64,000 bases of DNA from Stomoxys calcitrans (GCF_963082655.1 NC_081552.1:50315280-50379279), one strand, 5' to 3'. Positions 36,840 to 47,929 are shown, numbered from the stretch's first letter. Notes: a model not told the origin generated them from the sequence alone. A program made the numbers and translations.

Positions 36840-37800
36840 TTCTTACACTAATCATCACTGTCAATTTAAACAGTAAACTCAACATCTTCATCGTGGTAAA
36901 GTACTCGAACGAACAACACCTGCAAATCATAAAAACTAGGAGCTGGTGACCGCTACTTTAAGAGCAACATAATCCTCAGTGACGAAGCTTACTTTTGGTT
37001 CAATGGGTTCATCAATATGCAATATATGCATTATTGGTCAGATGACAATCCACATGGGCTTCACGAATCAACACTTTATCCGTAAAAAATAACTGTTTGT
37101 TGCGGTTTGCATGCCGCCGGTGGCATAGGGCCATAGTTCTTCGTCGCTCGTCACAATACCGCGAATGGACAACGCCACCGCACCATGCTCACTGATTATT
37201 TTTGGCTTAAATTAGAAGATATTAACAGAAAACGTTGCAATCGATGCATTGACGAGTAAGTTTAATGAGCATGCTATCTCAAAAAATAGCCCAGTTGATT
37301 TGACGCGTTGTTTGTGCTATTTGACGTCTGTAGACTATGCCAACAAGCCGACGACGTTGGCAGAGCTCAGAGCCAACATTGAACGGGAAATTGCGACCGC
37401 TTCGACCGGAATGTGGATCCAACGTATTGACAGATGCAAACTTGCCCGCGGTGGGACCTATGATGCCACCAGTCCATAAACCACACCAAACTATTCTTTT
37501 AGGGATTCATCGGTGACTAAGGCTTGTTGCTGTTCTTAATCCCAGTTGCCACAGCTTTGCTTGGTTACGTATCCATTTAGCCAGAAATAAACAATATCCG
37601 TGAACCAAATTTTTCGATACAACAGTAGATTTCTATCAAAAAGATGTAAGGACAGAATGTTGATAATAAATTTCAACAATTTGCAGTCGTTGCTCGTTTA
37701 TGAGTTTCTCCATAATAAAATTGCAAAGTATACTGAACTGTATTTGCTTTCACAGATTATGTTGGGGCACAATTTTCAACTATCGCTTGCATAGCTCAAA
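36840..37800 (+). pseudogene. Old fold-back mariner-type element with two opposed transposase pieces
   Basis: The plus strand from about 36905 reads as a broken Tc1/mariner transposase: an EQHLQIIKT start near 36912, ILSDEAYFWFNGF near 36970, GGIGP near 37120, and a C-terminal piece at 37320-37460 with YANKPTTLAELRANIEREI and WIQRIDRCKLARGG. From about 37790 back to 37476 the minus strand encodes a second, inverted copy of the beginning (INEQRLQIVE..., then VYFWLNGYVTKQSC). So the two halves face each other, as in the MITEs at 27.4 and 54.8 kb, but this copy is larger, older and retains the transposase C-terminus. Stops and frameshifts make it inactive. Element ends are approximate. Confidence 0.75.
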
Positions 37801-38215
37801 TTGCAGAGGAATTCTTTTACCTTTCGTTTCAAACAGCCTCTCAAATTCTTAGGTGTCAATCTTAAGAGCTTATTTTCTTTCTTCACATGACTCAGAAGAA
37901 TGTTCTCTAAATTTGAATGTAGACAAATATTTTCAATATCAGAACGATGCCTGTAAGTCATATTCCCATACACACCTGCTTGCTTACCCAAACGTTCAAG
38001 ATTCGCCAGTATGCAAACCTTTAGTTCTTTTGAGTGAATTACATGTAGATTTTATTTTTAAAGCGAAGAAAAGCTCAAGGTTTGCTTGTAGTCCGACTCA
38101 CTTAAACCTTTTAGTCCATTGTGATAACTTAGGAACAAGAGAACACACCTTCTCTTTTTCCTAGTTCCTACTGTTGAACCACCCAGATCCGCCTTAGAAC
38201 TTAAGAATATTCTCA
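37801..38215. other. Non-coding flank of the young LINE
   Basis: A 103-codon open frame overlaps this stretch with no domain. It is the 5' target flank of the LINE that follows. Confidence 0.5.
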
Positions 38216-38226
38216 TCTACTCATAT
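38216..38226. repeat. Target site duplication, 5' copy
   Basis: TCTACTCATAT is repeated exactly at 42151-42161, directly after the poly(A) of the LINE. An 11-bp duplication fits target-primed reverse transcription. Confidence 0.9.
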
Positions 38227-38289
38227 GTTATCTACTCGCATGTTATTAATAATAACACCAAAAAACAAGCCACTACCCAAAAATATTGG

Positions 38290-39312
38290 TTGAGTAAGAC
38301 TCCTCAAACTGCCAACCAATATGCGGATCTGGATAATGACGACGGGTCTCAACCCAACTCTAATCCGCCTCAAATTCTTTACAAACCTCCGCCTATATTT
38401 GTTGAGAAGGTTGCTAACATACAACCTTTAATATCCATGCTAAAACAAACTGTTCCAAACCAATTTGAAATAAAAACCCTGCGAAATGAACAGGTCAAGA
38501 TAATGCCAAAAGACCACGAAACTTATAAAAAAATTATTGGTGAACTAGAAAAGAAAAACACTGAGTTCTTTACTTACAAACCAAAATCTGAAAGGGGATT
38601 TAAAGTAATCTTGCGAAATATGCACTCAACAGCAAATATAGACGACTTGAAAAACGAGCTCTCCCAACTTGGACATGAAGTCAAAAATATATGGAATATA
38701 AGAAGTCGTTATACAAAGGTTCCGCTTCCTCTGTTTGAGGTCGAATTGAGCACCAAGCCCAACAATAAAGATATATATTCCGTAACAAAACTTATGTCAT
38801 GCGTTATTAGATTTGAGCCTCCGCGTCCTAAGAAAATAGTCCCTCAATGCTCAAACTGTCAACAATACGGCCATACAAAGTCATATTGCAAGAAAAAATC
38901 AGTCTGCATTAAGTGTGCTGGACACCATGAATCAAAATCATGCGAACGCAAAAACTGGGCAGACGAGGTAAAGTGCGCCTTATGTAATGGTAATCACCCA
39001 GCAAATTATAAAGGATGTTCAATTTATAAGCAAATTTACTCCCAACATTACCCCTCTCTTAGAAACACGAGAGAGAGTCAACAGCCTGAAACCCGAACTT
39101 TGACGACGAACCCCACATATTCAAGCGCTGCTAGAAGAACAGATTTTCCGCAAACCTCACAACAAAACACCCAAATTCAGCCACAAAATCTTCAAACGGA
39201 TCGAAGTCCGCAAGTATCCGAAATACATGAAATGTTAAGCAATTTAGGAACACTTATGCAGCAGATGACAAGCCTTCTTATGAGTCTAACTTCAAAATTA
39301 ACACAAATCTAA
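38290..39312 (+). CDS. LINE ORF1 Gag-like nucleic-acid-binding protein, 5'-truncated
   Basis: This is the RNA-binding chaperone and RNP component of a Jockey-clade LINE. Residue numbers count from a TTG codon at 38290. The frame is open back to the element edge at 38227 without any ATG, and the first in-frame ATG is at 38437 (residue 50), so the natural start was lost by 5' truncation. Residues 1-100 are polar and proline-rich near the start. Residues about 104-152 form the RRM-like/PRE-C2HC region usual ahead of the knuckles. Three zinc knuckles follow: C187-C190-H195-C200, C206-C209-H213-C218 and C229-C232-H236-C243. The tail (250-340) is Gln/Thr/Ser-rich with a Met/Leu-rich end. The stop is 2 bp before the ORF2 ATG, so ORF2 is probably translated by reinitiation or coupling. 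At 340 residues it is shorter than typical Jockey ORF1 proteins. Confidence 0.9.
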   Translation: MSKTPQTANQYADLDNDDGSQPNSNPPQILYKPPPIFVEKVANIQPLISMLKQTVPNQFEIKTLRNEQVKIMPKDHETYKKIIGELEKKNTEFFTYKPKSERGFKVILRNMHSTANIDDLKNELSQLGHEVKNIWNIRSRYTKVPLPLFEVELSTKPNNKDIYSVTKLMSCVIRFEPPRPKKIVPQCSNCQQYGHTKSYCKKKSVCIKCAGHHESKSCERKNWADEVKCALCNGNHPANYKGCSIYKQIYSQHYPSLRNTRESQQPETRTLTTNPTYSSAARRTDFPQTSQQNTQIQPQNLQTDRSPQVSEIHEMLSNLGTLMQQMTSLLMSLTSKLTQI

Positions 39313-39314
39313 TA

Positions 39315-41978
39315 ATGAACTTTCTTAATATAGTGTTCTGGAATGCCAACGGTCTGGCACAACATACCTTAGAAGTGAAAAACTTTTTGTCTTCTAATCA
39401 AATAGACATACTTCTTGTGTCAGAGACACATTTTACCAGCAAGCATCACTTTTGTATCCCCCAATACGATTTTTACCACGTTATGCACCCATCTGGAATG
39501 GCACGTGGTGGTTCAGGAATCTTGATAAAGCAATCCATTAAGCATCACCAAGGAACCCACTACAGCTCCGATATAATTCAGGCAACAAACATCATAGTAG
39601 AAAGCATGCAAGGACCTTTAACAGTGTCATCAATCTATAGTCCACCAAAACATACCATCAAAAAAGAAAATTATATTAATTTCTTTAAGACATTAGGAAG
39701 CAAATTCATAGCTTGTGGAGACTACAATGCCAAGCACACAATATGGGGATCACGTCTTAATACGCCGAAAGGCCGACAGTTATACTGGGCTATAAAAGAA
39801 CTTAATCTTCGGGTTATTTCACCATATTCTCCAACATATTGGCCGTCAGATCTGAATAAAACCCCAGATCTTATAGATTTCTGCGTTTCCAAAGGGATTT
39901 CAGCTGGCTCCGAAAAATGTTTTTCAAGCCACGATCTGTCTTCTGATCACACACCAGTCTTTCTATCATTGCACGCACAGCATATACCCCAAGATCAAAA
40001 ATGTAAACTTCACAATAATAAGACTAACTGGCATTATTTTCGTTACCTAGTCAGCAAAACATTACATCAAAATTTACCTTTAAAATCAGATCAAGACATT
40101 TCTTACGCCGTAGACCACCTAGTGCAAACTATACAGAGCGCTTCATGGAACTCTACACCCAAGAAAAGTTTCATAGAATCATACAAATACCCTGCCTTTA
40201 TACAGAGAAAAGTTAAAGAAAAGCGCAAGGCGAAAAAACGTTGGCAAAAAACAAAATCACCAGAGAACAAACGAAAATTTAATAAAGCAACTGCAGATTT
40301 GCAAAAGTTATTAAAATGCGTAGATAATAACCATATTGAACAAGAAATCCAAAATCTTGGGCCAACAAAGTCAACAGACTATTCTCTATGGAAAATCACG
40401 AAAAAACTCAAAAATGAGCCAAAAATCAATTACCCAATTCGAAAGTCTGGTAACTCGTGGACAAAAAGCAACTTAGAAAAAGCCTACACATTTGCCAATC
40501 ATTTATACGATGTTTTCACCCCAAATAGCTCGGAAGAACCGCCCAAATGCTTGGAAACTTTCTTAAATGAACCTCATCAGCTTGACCTGCCAATAAAGAA
40601 AATTTCAAAAGCCGAAGTCTCACATGCAATAAAGATTCTAAAACCTGGTAAGGCTCCTGGCTATGACTTAATAACCCCTAAAATACTCAAAGAACTCCCT
40701 AAAGAAGGTACTGACTTCATTACGTTCATATTCAATGCCTGTTTAAAGCGCTGCTTCATTCCGCCCCAATGGAAAGTTGCCCAAGTCACAATGATCCAGA
40801 AAACTGGAAAACCATCCGATCAAGTCAAATCATATCGACCAATAAGCCTACTGCCAATAATTTCAAAGGTATTCGAATCTCTATTTCTTAAGAGACTAAT
40901 GCCAATAATTGAGGAAAATAACTTGATACCAAATCATCAATTCGGATTTAGAAAGAATCACGGGACTACTGAACAAATCCACAGATTAGTGGAAACCATA
41001 AATTCTGCATTTGAATCAAAGCAGTACTGTACTTCCGCATTTTTAGACATCTCGCAAGCCTTTGACAAGGTATGGCATGAGGGTCTTCTCTACAAGGCAA
41101 GGAAACTTCTTCCAATAAATTACTATCTATTAATTAAATCATATATTCAAAAAAGAATGTTCTTCGTCCAAGAGGCCGATGAAATGAGTGATTTAAAATC
41201 TGTCAGAGCTGGGGTACCACAGGGGAGTGTGATGGGCCCAATCTTATATATCTTGTTCACATCTGATCTACCACAGACAGAGAACGCAGTGGTGGGTACA
41301 TTCGCTGATGACACCGCTGTGCTAGCTGTTAATAAAAATCCACAAATAGCAAGCAATATGCTTCAAACCTACCTAAATACTTTGTGCGAGTGGCTGAAAC
41401 ACTGGCGTATAAAACCAAATGAAACTAAGTCTATACACGTAACATTCACACTTAACCACGGAAACTGCCCTCCAGTTCAAATGAATGAAGTCCAACTCCC
41501 GCAGGCGAATGAGGCGAAATATCTGGGACTATACTTGGACAAGAAACTAACTTGGAAAACGCACATAAAAATAAAAAGAAAAGCTTGTGATATACAACTA
41601 CAAAAAATGAATTTTCTGATTGGACCAATTTCCAAGTTATCCTTAGAAAATAAGATACTTATATACAAATGCATTATAAAACCAATCTGGACATACGGTA
41701 TCCAGCTATGGGGAACCGCTTCACATACAACAATCAAACTACTACAGCAACTACAATCAAAAACATTACGCAAAATTGCAGGTGCACCATACTACATAAC
41801 TAATAAGCGACTACACGAGGAATTAAATATAAAAACTGTCCAGGAAGAAGTATTGTCACAACTCCAAAATTATAAATTGAGAATTCAACAACATCCAAAC
41901 CCACTAGCAACAAACCTGATGAGGAACACTGAAACATTTAAGCGGCTCAAAAGAAAAGCACCGCAAGACCTACTGTAA
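39315..41978 (+). CDS. LINE ORF2 protein: APE endonuclease and reverse transcriptase
   Basis: An 887-residue polyprotein that nicks target DNA and reverse-transcribes the element RNA from the nick. The N-terminal APE-type endonuclease (about 1-220) keeps the expected residues: N10/N12 in FWNANG, E37 in SETHF, Y108 in IYSPPKH, D136/N138 in GDYNAKH, D185 in the TPDLID motif and S210-D211-H212. The reverse transcriptase (about 430-760) has KPGKAPGYD at 443, SYRPISLLP at 506, FGFRKNHGT at 543, palm Asp D578 in FLDISQAFD, GVPQGS at 633 and FADD at 663-666, so all three catalytic Asp are present. A thumb-like region and KPIWTYGIQLWG (789-800) follow, and the protein ends in RLKRKAPQDLL. There is no RNase H domain, as expected for Jockey. 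No frameshift or stop is seen, and the length is close to that of known Jockey-clade ORF2 proteins. Start: the ATG 2 bp after the ORF1 stop. Confidence 0.97.
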   Translation: MNFLNIVFWNANGLAQHTLEVKNFLSSNQIDILLVSETHFTSKHHFCIPQYDFYHVMHPSGMARGGSGILIKQSIKHHQGTHYSSDIIQATNIIVESMQGPLTVSSIYSPPKHTIKKENYINFFKTLGSKFIACGDYNAKHTIWGSRLNTPKGRQLYWAIKELNLRVISPYSPTYWPSDLNKTPDLIDFCVSKGISAGSEKCFSSHDLSSDHTPVFLSLHAQHIPQDQKCKLHNNKTNWHYFRYLVSKTLHQNLPLKSDQDISYAVDHLVQTIQSASWNSTPKKSFIESYKYPAFIQRKVKEKRKAKKRWQKTKSPENKRKFNKATADLQKLLKCVDNNHIEQEIQNLGPTKSTDYSLWKITKKLKNEPKINYPIRKSGNSWTKSNLEKAYTFANHLYDVFTPNSSEEPPKCLETFLNEPHQLDLPIKKISKAEVSHAIKILKPGKAPGYDLITPKILKELPKEGTDFITFIFNACLKRCFIPPQWKVAQVTMIQKTGKPSDQVKSYRPISLLPIISKVFESLFLKRLMPIIEENNLIPNHQFGFRKNHGTTEQIHRLVETINSAFESKQYCTSAFLDISQAFDKVWHEGLLYKARKLLPINYYLLIKSYIQKRMFFVQEADEMSDLKSVRAGVPQGSVMGPILYILFTSDLPQTENAVVGTFADDTAVLAVNKNPQIASNMLQTYLNTLCEWLKHWRIKPNETKSIHVTFTLNHGNCPPVQMNEVQLPQANEAKYLGLYLDKKLTWKTHIKIKRKACDIQLQKMNFLIGPISKLSLENKILIYKCIIKPIWTYGIQLWGTASHTTIKLLQQLQSKTLRKIAGAPYYITNKRLHEELNIKTVQEEVLSQLQNYKLRIQQHPNPLATNLMRNTETFKRLKRKAPQDLL

Positions 41979-42150
41979 ATTTTTAACTCCACTTTAATGA
42001 TGCATAAATAAATTTTATACGTGGGCCAACCACTGGGTTGGCACCATTAGTAATTATAATATACAAAATAATGTCGATAATAATGTAAATATCTATACTA
42101 AGATAGAAAGCATTAATAAAAATGAATTAAAAAAAAAAAAAAAAAAAAAA

Positions 42151-42161
42151 TCTACTCATAT
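42151..42161. repeat. Target site duplication, 3' copy
   Basis: Exact repeat of TCTACTCATAT at 38216-38226, abutting the LINE poly(A). Confidence 0.9.
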
Positions 42162-44767
42162 AGGCAAGCCTTGAACGAAATGAAATTTTGAAGTGGAACA
42201 CCAAGGCGGGGCAAGCACATCAGTATCCTAGAGCATCATCTATCTGGATGTCCTCACAGCTTCTGCAGAAATCGTTACAAACCCTTTTACTCTATGAACA
42301 TATTTCCCAATTCCAAAACTAAGAAATATTCACAATTTTTGCAAGTTCAGATTATAAAAATGTCAGTGCATTGAGTAACGCCAAGATTCAAGCTCCTCCC
42401 ATCCAAACGCATTTCTCGTCACTTTAACCATAAACATTGCAGAAAATACAAATCCACCATGTACATGCGATGTCAGGGTTTTGAAGTTTGTCCATCTTGA
42501 TTTGATCCGTATAAACGGAGGGTCAGGCTACTGCTTAGCAAGGTACACCTAGATCAAACTTCCATGGACGGGGACCAAGATCGAAGTCCTAATCGTAGAA
42601 TGATCTCTTCGGAATATAGTCGGTCGTGTCAACCATCCCTGCATGGCCATACAGTTTCACTGTTTCGTATATAATACAGGCAATTCTCATCACTTTGACC
42701 GAAAATAAATGCCCTCATATTCATAAGCCCAGCAGAATAACTGCCTCCCCTGCGTCCAGTGTTAATGATGTGATGTTAATGATGTGGCTTTCTTCCATCT
42801 TTAGCTGGTTCTTATAGAGGACGAATGCCAGACAAAACCTTCCAGTACATGAGCAGGACTACACCTTAATTAAATAACGGCCTCTTGGGAATGCATTCCA
42901 TTGCGTTGCTAGCGCTTTCGACAATAGGATAGTGTCTGATTTTCGAAAATCCTCAAGTTGCCTTTGTGGAAGCATTCACTAAAATACGGTGTATCGACAG
43001 ACCAAATCTTGCTGTATAGCCAAACTATGACCAAACCTTAATGAAATAATATGCACTCAGTAATGTAGTTCGTCAAGTCACCCTACAATGAACCATATCC
43101 GCAGTTTCGACCAGGTTAAAGAAGTGTCCCAACTCCTATCTAAGGGTAATTCTATTCGTTTTAACCGATTTTATCTCCCCCTTATTCAAAAAAATCCGCA
43201 TCTTCAGCATCCAGTAAGATGTAATTGATTGATGCACCTTATTCATCTCAGACCCGTCCTTAATAATGAAGGGTGAAAAGAAGAATGACGTACCGCCAGT
43301 CGAAATCATTAAACGGTATCTCGTTACTGTACACCGTCATATCAACAAAGTTTGATAATCAGCTATACTATGTAATCTAAGAATAGATGGTATATCCTGC
43401 GATTATAGAAGAAGGGAAGACTTGTATAAACTTTTTATTAATATATGCTAACATATTAAACATAGTGAACCTAACTGTAAGAGCAATGTACTGTAAGAGC
43501 ACCGTCTATATAAGTTACACAGTAAGTTTGAAGAATACAACTAAGTGATGAGTTTCTTTACTTCCAGTCTTCCAATAGATGCTAGAGTCCTTTGTTTAAG
43601 CCTTTTGGAGAGCAACGCAGGGATAATAATCCATTTTTAATGGGAACATTTAACATTTTAGTTGCCAAAATGTATGACTAGCTCGTAAGACTAGCCCCAT
43701 CTCAGTTGTAAGTCTACAGTGTGATTCGTTAAAGATCTTCATTCTCAATAATAAGAGAAAAGTTCATATGACGCCTTATTGTTTCATATATGTACAATAG
43801 TTCCATCCCTCTCCTGTCATTAAGTTAAAGTTTATCATAAAAATGAAGCGTTTTTCTCCATTTTGTTGCAATTTATTTATATATAATGACACAAAGAAGG
43901 AGCCATACCATAACAAGTTTTTTTGTTTTTGTTCCTTTCCTTTATAATTATGTCAAAGTCCTTGTGCGGTATAGTGCAACTGCCCCCACAGAAAAGCCAG
44001 TAATAAAAGTAACACAGATAAAAATATAAAATCCGTAAAAAATTACTGTAGCGCGTAATTTAATTTTAAATTAATTTTGTGGTTAACCGCATGTCAACAT
44101 TGGTGTAGAGCTTTTCTTGCTTGTCTTCGTTTTTTGCTGTCCTGCCCTTTTGGTTCATAACGGTTGAAGTTTTTTTCATAATTTTTTCTTTGTTTTTTTT
44201 TTTTTTTTGCTTTTTGCGTATATTAAAGTTTATCGAGATTTTGTTTTGCAAATAACAACATCGCATAACAACAAAAATAAATGTTTGTACACTCTTTGTG
44301 CATAAATAAATAAATAAATATGAAGGCGAGTGTGTGTGTGTGTATGTAAATGCGAGTGTGTTAAGGTACATAAGTACACATTGTCAACTTTAACGCTTGA
44401 CGCAAGTCAATATTTTATAATTTTCCGCAACATTGTATAGGGCGTTGTTTTTTTTTTAATTTTACTCTTTGCTGTCGTAGTCGTCGTTTTTCCGCCGACA
44501 TCAACGACGCAAGGGAAAACTTTAACATTTTTGTTTTTTATATGGCTTTTAAAGGGCACAAATGTGAAAAACTCTTTTTTTGGTTAAGTAAGAAATTTTT
44601 GATTTTGACACTTTGTACATAAATATTCTGAAGGGGAAAAACCGTTGACAGTTGTACTGTGAATTGATGGAGTGTATATGTATGAAGGTCAGCAAGTTGA
44701 ACATTTTTTTGGTTGATACATATCCCCAGAATAATATCACAGAGAATAAAACCAGTAAGGAAAGCCA
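42162..44767. other. Non-coding DNA, nothing recognised
   Basis: Composition is balanced from 42.2 to 43.4 kb, without any open frame over about 65 codons that carries a domain. From 43.8 kb it becomes AT-rich with T runs near 44195-44208 and a short (GT)n at 44331-44344. Some short phrases recur (TCTCRTCACTTTRACC near 42413 and 42687), hinting at an old duplicated repeat. Confidence 0.45.
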
Positions 44768-46122
44768 AAAGTCGGGCGGAGCCGGCTATATAATTCTCTA
44801 CACCAATCAAGTGAGGCATTAATTTTGAATATTTGTTGAAGTTTTACGAACATATTCTTACCATAGGACCTTAATTGTGGCTACTGCAATTTAAAACGCG
44901 TACATCGGCTAAAATGTACATATGGGAGCAATATGTCAATCTGAACCGATTTTGATGTTATTGTTCACACATGTTGGGACGTCAAATGAAACACCTCACA
45001 CAAAATTTGTTTAAGATCGCACCAAAATTTTAGATACTACAGCCAAAAAAGGCCATATCAGATGAAAGATATATATGGGAGTTTTTTCTAAATCTGATTC
45101 TATTAAGTTCAAAATCAAGAGCTAAATCGAATCGGGAAGTGATCCGATCAGTAGACTTATCAATGGGTCTAGCTCTACACCTTCTTAACATTGCAAACAA
45201 GTGCACAAATTTTTAGTACCCTGTACCACAGTGGTGGTGTAGTGTATAAAAAGTATATGAACTAATAGGGTTTATGAAACGGAATTCGGTACCCACTACC
45301 ATGGATTCCGCCAAAAATGTGCCTTTATTAACTGAATTTGTATCAAGAAGTAAAATCGGGATATCGGTACTTAGGGCGGCCTATATCATCATATTGACCG
45401 ATTCGGATAAAACTTGGCACTAATGTTGTAAGTCATAAGATAGACTTTTGGACCAAATTTCAGCCGAATCAGATGAAAATTTAGGCTTCTAAGGGCTAAA
45501 GAAGTCAAATCCAGGGATCGCTTTATAAGGGGGCCTTATCTGTTTAAAGACCGATTCGGATCATACTACGCATGGATGTTGGAAGTCATAACTTAAGACT
45601 TTGTTACAAATTTCTGCCAAATCAGATGAAAATAGAGGCTTCTAAGGGCTCAAGAATTAAAATCCAGGGATCGGTTTTTATAGGGGCTATATCTGTTTAT
45701 AGACCAATTCGGATCATACTTGGCATAGATGTTGGAAGTCATAATTCAAGTCTTTGTTCCAAATTTTAGCCAAATCGGATGAAAATTGAGGCTGCTAGGG
45801 GCTCAAGAAGTCAAATCGGGGGATCGGTTTATATGGGAACGATATCCAAATCTAAACCGATATGGCCCATTGCCATTGCCATCATCAACGACCGACATCA
45901 ATATTTAGTAACTGTGCAAAATTTCCAGCAGCTATCTTTACGCGTTCGAACGCTATCGTCATTTCGACAGACGGACGGACGGACATGGCTAGTTCGACTC
46001 AGAATGTCGAGACGATCCAGAATATGTATACTTTGTGGGGTCGCTGATCGATATTTCGAAGTGTTACAAACGGAATGACTAGGTTAGTTTACCCCCATTC
46101 TATGGTGGTGGGTATAAAAATG
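44768..46122 (-). mobile_element. Family M dispersed repeat, nearly complete
   Basis: Reading the plus strand, it opens with the inverted right end (hairpin-type AGTCGGGC-GGA-GCCGGCT near 44770, then 'TATATAATTCTCTACACC'). It passes through tandem monomers marked by 'CTTCTAAGGGCTMAAGAAGTCAAATCCAGGGATCG' at about 45485, 45639 and 45791 (steps 154 and 152 bp). It ends with the inverted left end: 'CGACAGACGGACGGACGGACATGGCTAGTTCGACT', 'GATCGATATTTCGAAGTGTTACAAACGGAATGACTAGG', 'CCCCCATTCTATGGTGGTGGGTATAAAAATG'. No transposase. Both ends and a constant monomer length make this the best M copy in the window. Confidence 0.75.
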
Positions 46123-46249
46123 TTACATAAAAATTAAATCTGGCAACATCAGTTAAATAAAATGTATTATATACTTTATTCATAGATCTTTTTGTATTCT
46201 GAAATATTAATTCGATCATATCGTGTATATTTTGTTATATTTTAAAGCA

Positions 46250-46665
46250 CGGCAACCATTCAATGCTATGAGTGCATATTTTTGGGCTCAGCACCCGTTG
46301 CGCAACTCTGCTATTTGTATCCCGGCATGGGAAGACTAAGAGCACTACCCACGATGGGACTTTGAGCTCCGATCTATGTGGTGCTCTTCGTTGTCATGAG
46401 CTCAGCTGAGAGCTACCGGGCGCCAGGTTGCGGATAGTGGAATGCTACATACCTAGTTATTGCAGTCTCGGACAATCAGCGGTACCGAGTGGAGAGTCTC
46501 AGTGGGGTCGGCCGGCTCCGGCTCTTGTTTCAATACTGAGTACCTGTGAAGCTCGATATGACAAGACGACTTATTGGCGCCTTTGAGTAGCCAATGGAAC
46601 AATGCAAAGTGGCCATGATGATTGTCTTAAGATTTAAAGTCGACCTGCCGCGTCTCTCCCTCTGA
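46250..46665 (+). repeat. GC-richer block preceding an AATG-type microsatellite
   Basis: About 400 bp that are clearly more G+C-rich than the rest of the window ('AGCTGAGAGCTACCGGGCGCC', 'GGTCGGCCGGCTCCGGC', 'GACTTATTGGCGCC') and lack a long open frame. They lead directly into a degenerate tetranucleotide tract. This would fit the 3' UTR of a LINE whose tail is a simple repeat, but no upstream ORF2 is present. An unrecognised host exon is the alternative. Confidence 0.4.
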
Positions 46666-47190
46666 GTCGAATGAATGGATCAATGAATGAATGTATGAAT
46701 GCAATGATTGGATGAATGAATAAGTGTATGAATGAAGGAATAAGTGAATGAACGAAAGAATGAATAAATGTATGAATAAAGATATAAAAGAATGAATTAA
46801 TGTATGAATGAATGTGTAAGTGAATAAATTAATCAATGAGTGAATGATTGAATAAATGAATGAGCAAAGCAATAAATGGATGAATGAAGGAATGAATGAA
46901 TAAGTAAATAATTTAATGAATGAATGAATTGATGAATGAATAAATGATTGAATGAATAAATGGATGTATGATGTATTAAATGAATGAATAAATGAATGTA
47001 CGAGTATGAACAAATGAGTAAATGAATGGATATATGAATGAATGATTTAATGCATGCATGATTGGATAAATGGATGAATAAGTTAATGATTGAATGCATG
47101 TATGAACGACTGTATAAATGTGTTTATGTACGAATGAATGAATGAATCAATAAAATAATTAAGAAACGCGTGAATAATTTAATGAATATT
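46666..47190. repeat. Degenerate (GAAT)n / (AATG)n microsatellite
   Basis: Over 500 bp of 'GAATGAATGAAT', 'GAATAAATGAATG' and 'TGTATGAATGAA' variants. The long minus-strand open frame with Ser-Phe-Ile-His repeats (46627-47013) is only its translation. Confidence 0.9.
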
Positions 47191-47925
47191 CTTTTGAAAA
47201 TTTCTTTTGGATTTACATGATGTTAGAGATGGCCAATAGGCCCTTTTAGTTGCCACACACCAATTCTAAGATTTTACTACCCTTGCGAATTCTCGGGCTG
47301 GCTAAATGTCAATGTCATTCATCAAAGCCCCACTTATTTTCATATGCCAAATGTCAGGCAATAGTTTTAATACCATTGTCCATTAACAACCTCAATTAAA
47401 AATGTTAAAATCATTGATACGTGTTGCTACATTCATTGCATTTTGGTGTGTTACCACAACAATCATGCAACCATGACGTTGACCACAAAGTTATGACAAT
47501 TAAATACAATTTTTCATAATTTAAATGACAAAGGCAAAAGAGCGCGCGAAAAATAAATCAAATAAGCCAAAACACGTTAAGCTAAAGTGTTAAATGATTA
47601 ATTTATGTTTAACAACGTATGGCAGAAATCTGCTACAATTTACACAGGAAATTTATAGCTACATAGCTTCAATTTATTTTAGCAGTGGAGAAGGGAAATC
47701 GAACCCGCATTAGGGTTAGCTTTAAAACCTCAAATTTTGGTGCAATAATTATAGATTTATTTCTCTAACGCCTTTTTTGAAATTTGAAAGTTTGAAAAAT
47801 GTCGGTTATAACATGAAAATTGTTAGTTTGTAATTAACAAAATGAAACTTGCATGTATACACTGAACAAGAAATGAAAAAAAAAGATTTTAACTTAGTTG
47901 TTATATAAAATTAGTTTTTTTTCTT
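47191..47925. other. Non-coding DNA, nothing recognised
   Basis: Ordinary-complexity AT-rich sequence without repeat ends or coding signal. Confidence 0.5.
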
Positions 47926-47929
47926 TCCA

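Larger units (their letters stand above)
38227..42150 (+). mobile_element. Jockey-clade LINE, 5'-truncated, recent insertion
   Basis: The element is defined by an exact 11-bp flanking duplication (38216-38226 and 42151-42161) and a 22-base poly(A) at 42129-42150. It contains ORF1 (Gag-like, zinc knuckles), ORF2 (endonuclease plus reverse transcriptase) and a 3' UTR of about 150 bp. At its 5' edge the ORF1 frame is already open with no ATG and there is no 5' UTR, so the first part of ORF1 and the internal promoter are missing. The perfect duplication, long poly(A) and intact ORF2 point to a young copy. Jockey-clade assignment follows from the three CCHC knuckles, the absence of an RNase H domain, and the RT style. 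Confidence 0.92.

Noticed and set aside
46627..47013. 128-codon minus-strand open frame rich in Ser, Phe, Ile and His
   Set aside because: It is the translation of the degenerate GAAT microsatellite; the overlapping frame at 46833-47099 is the same kind of artefact.
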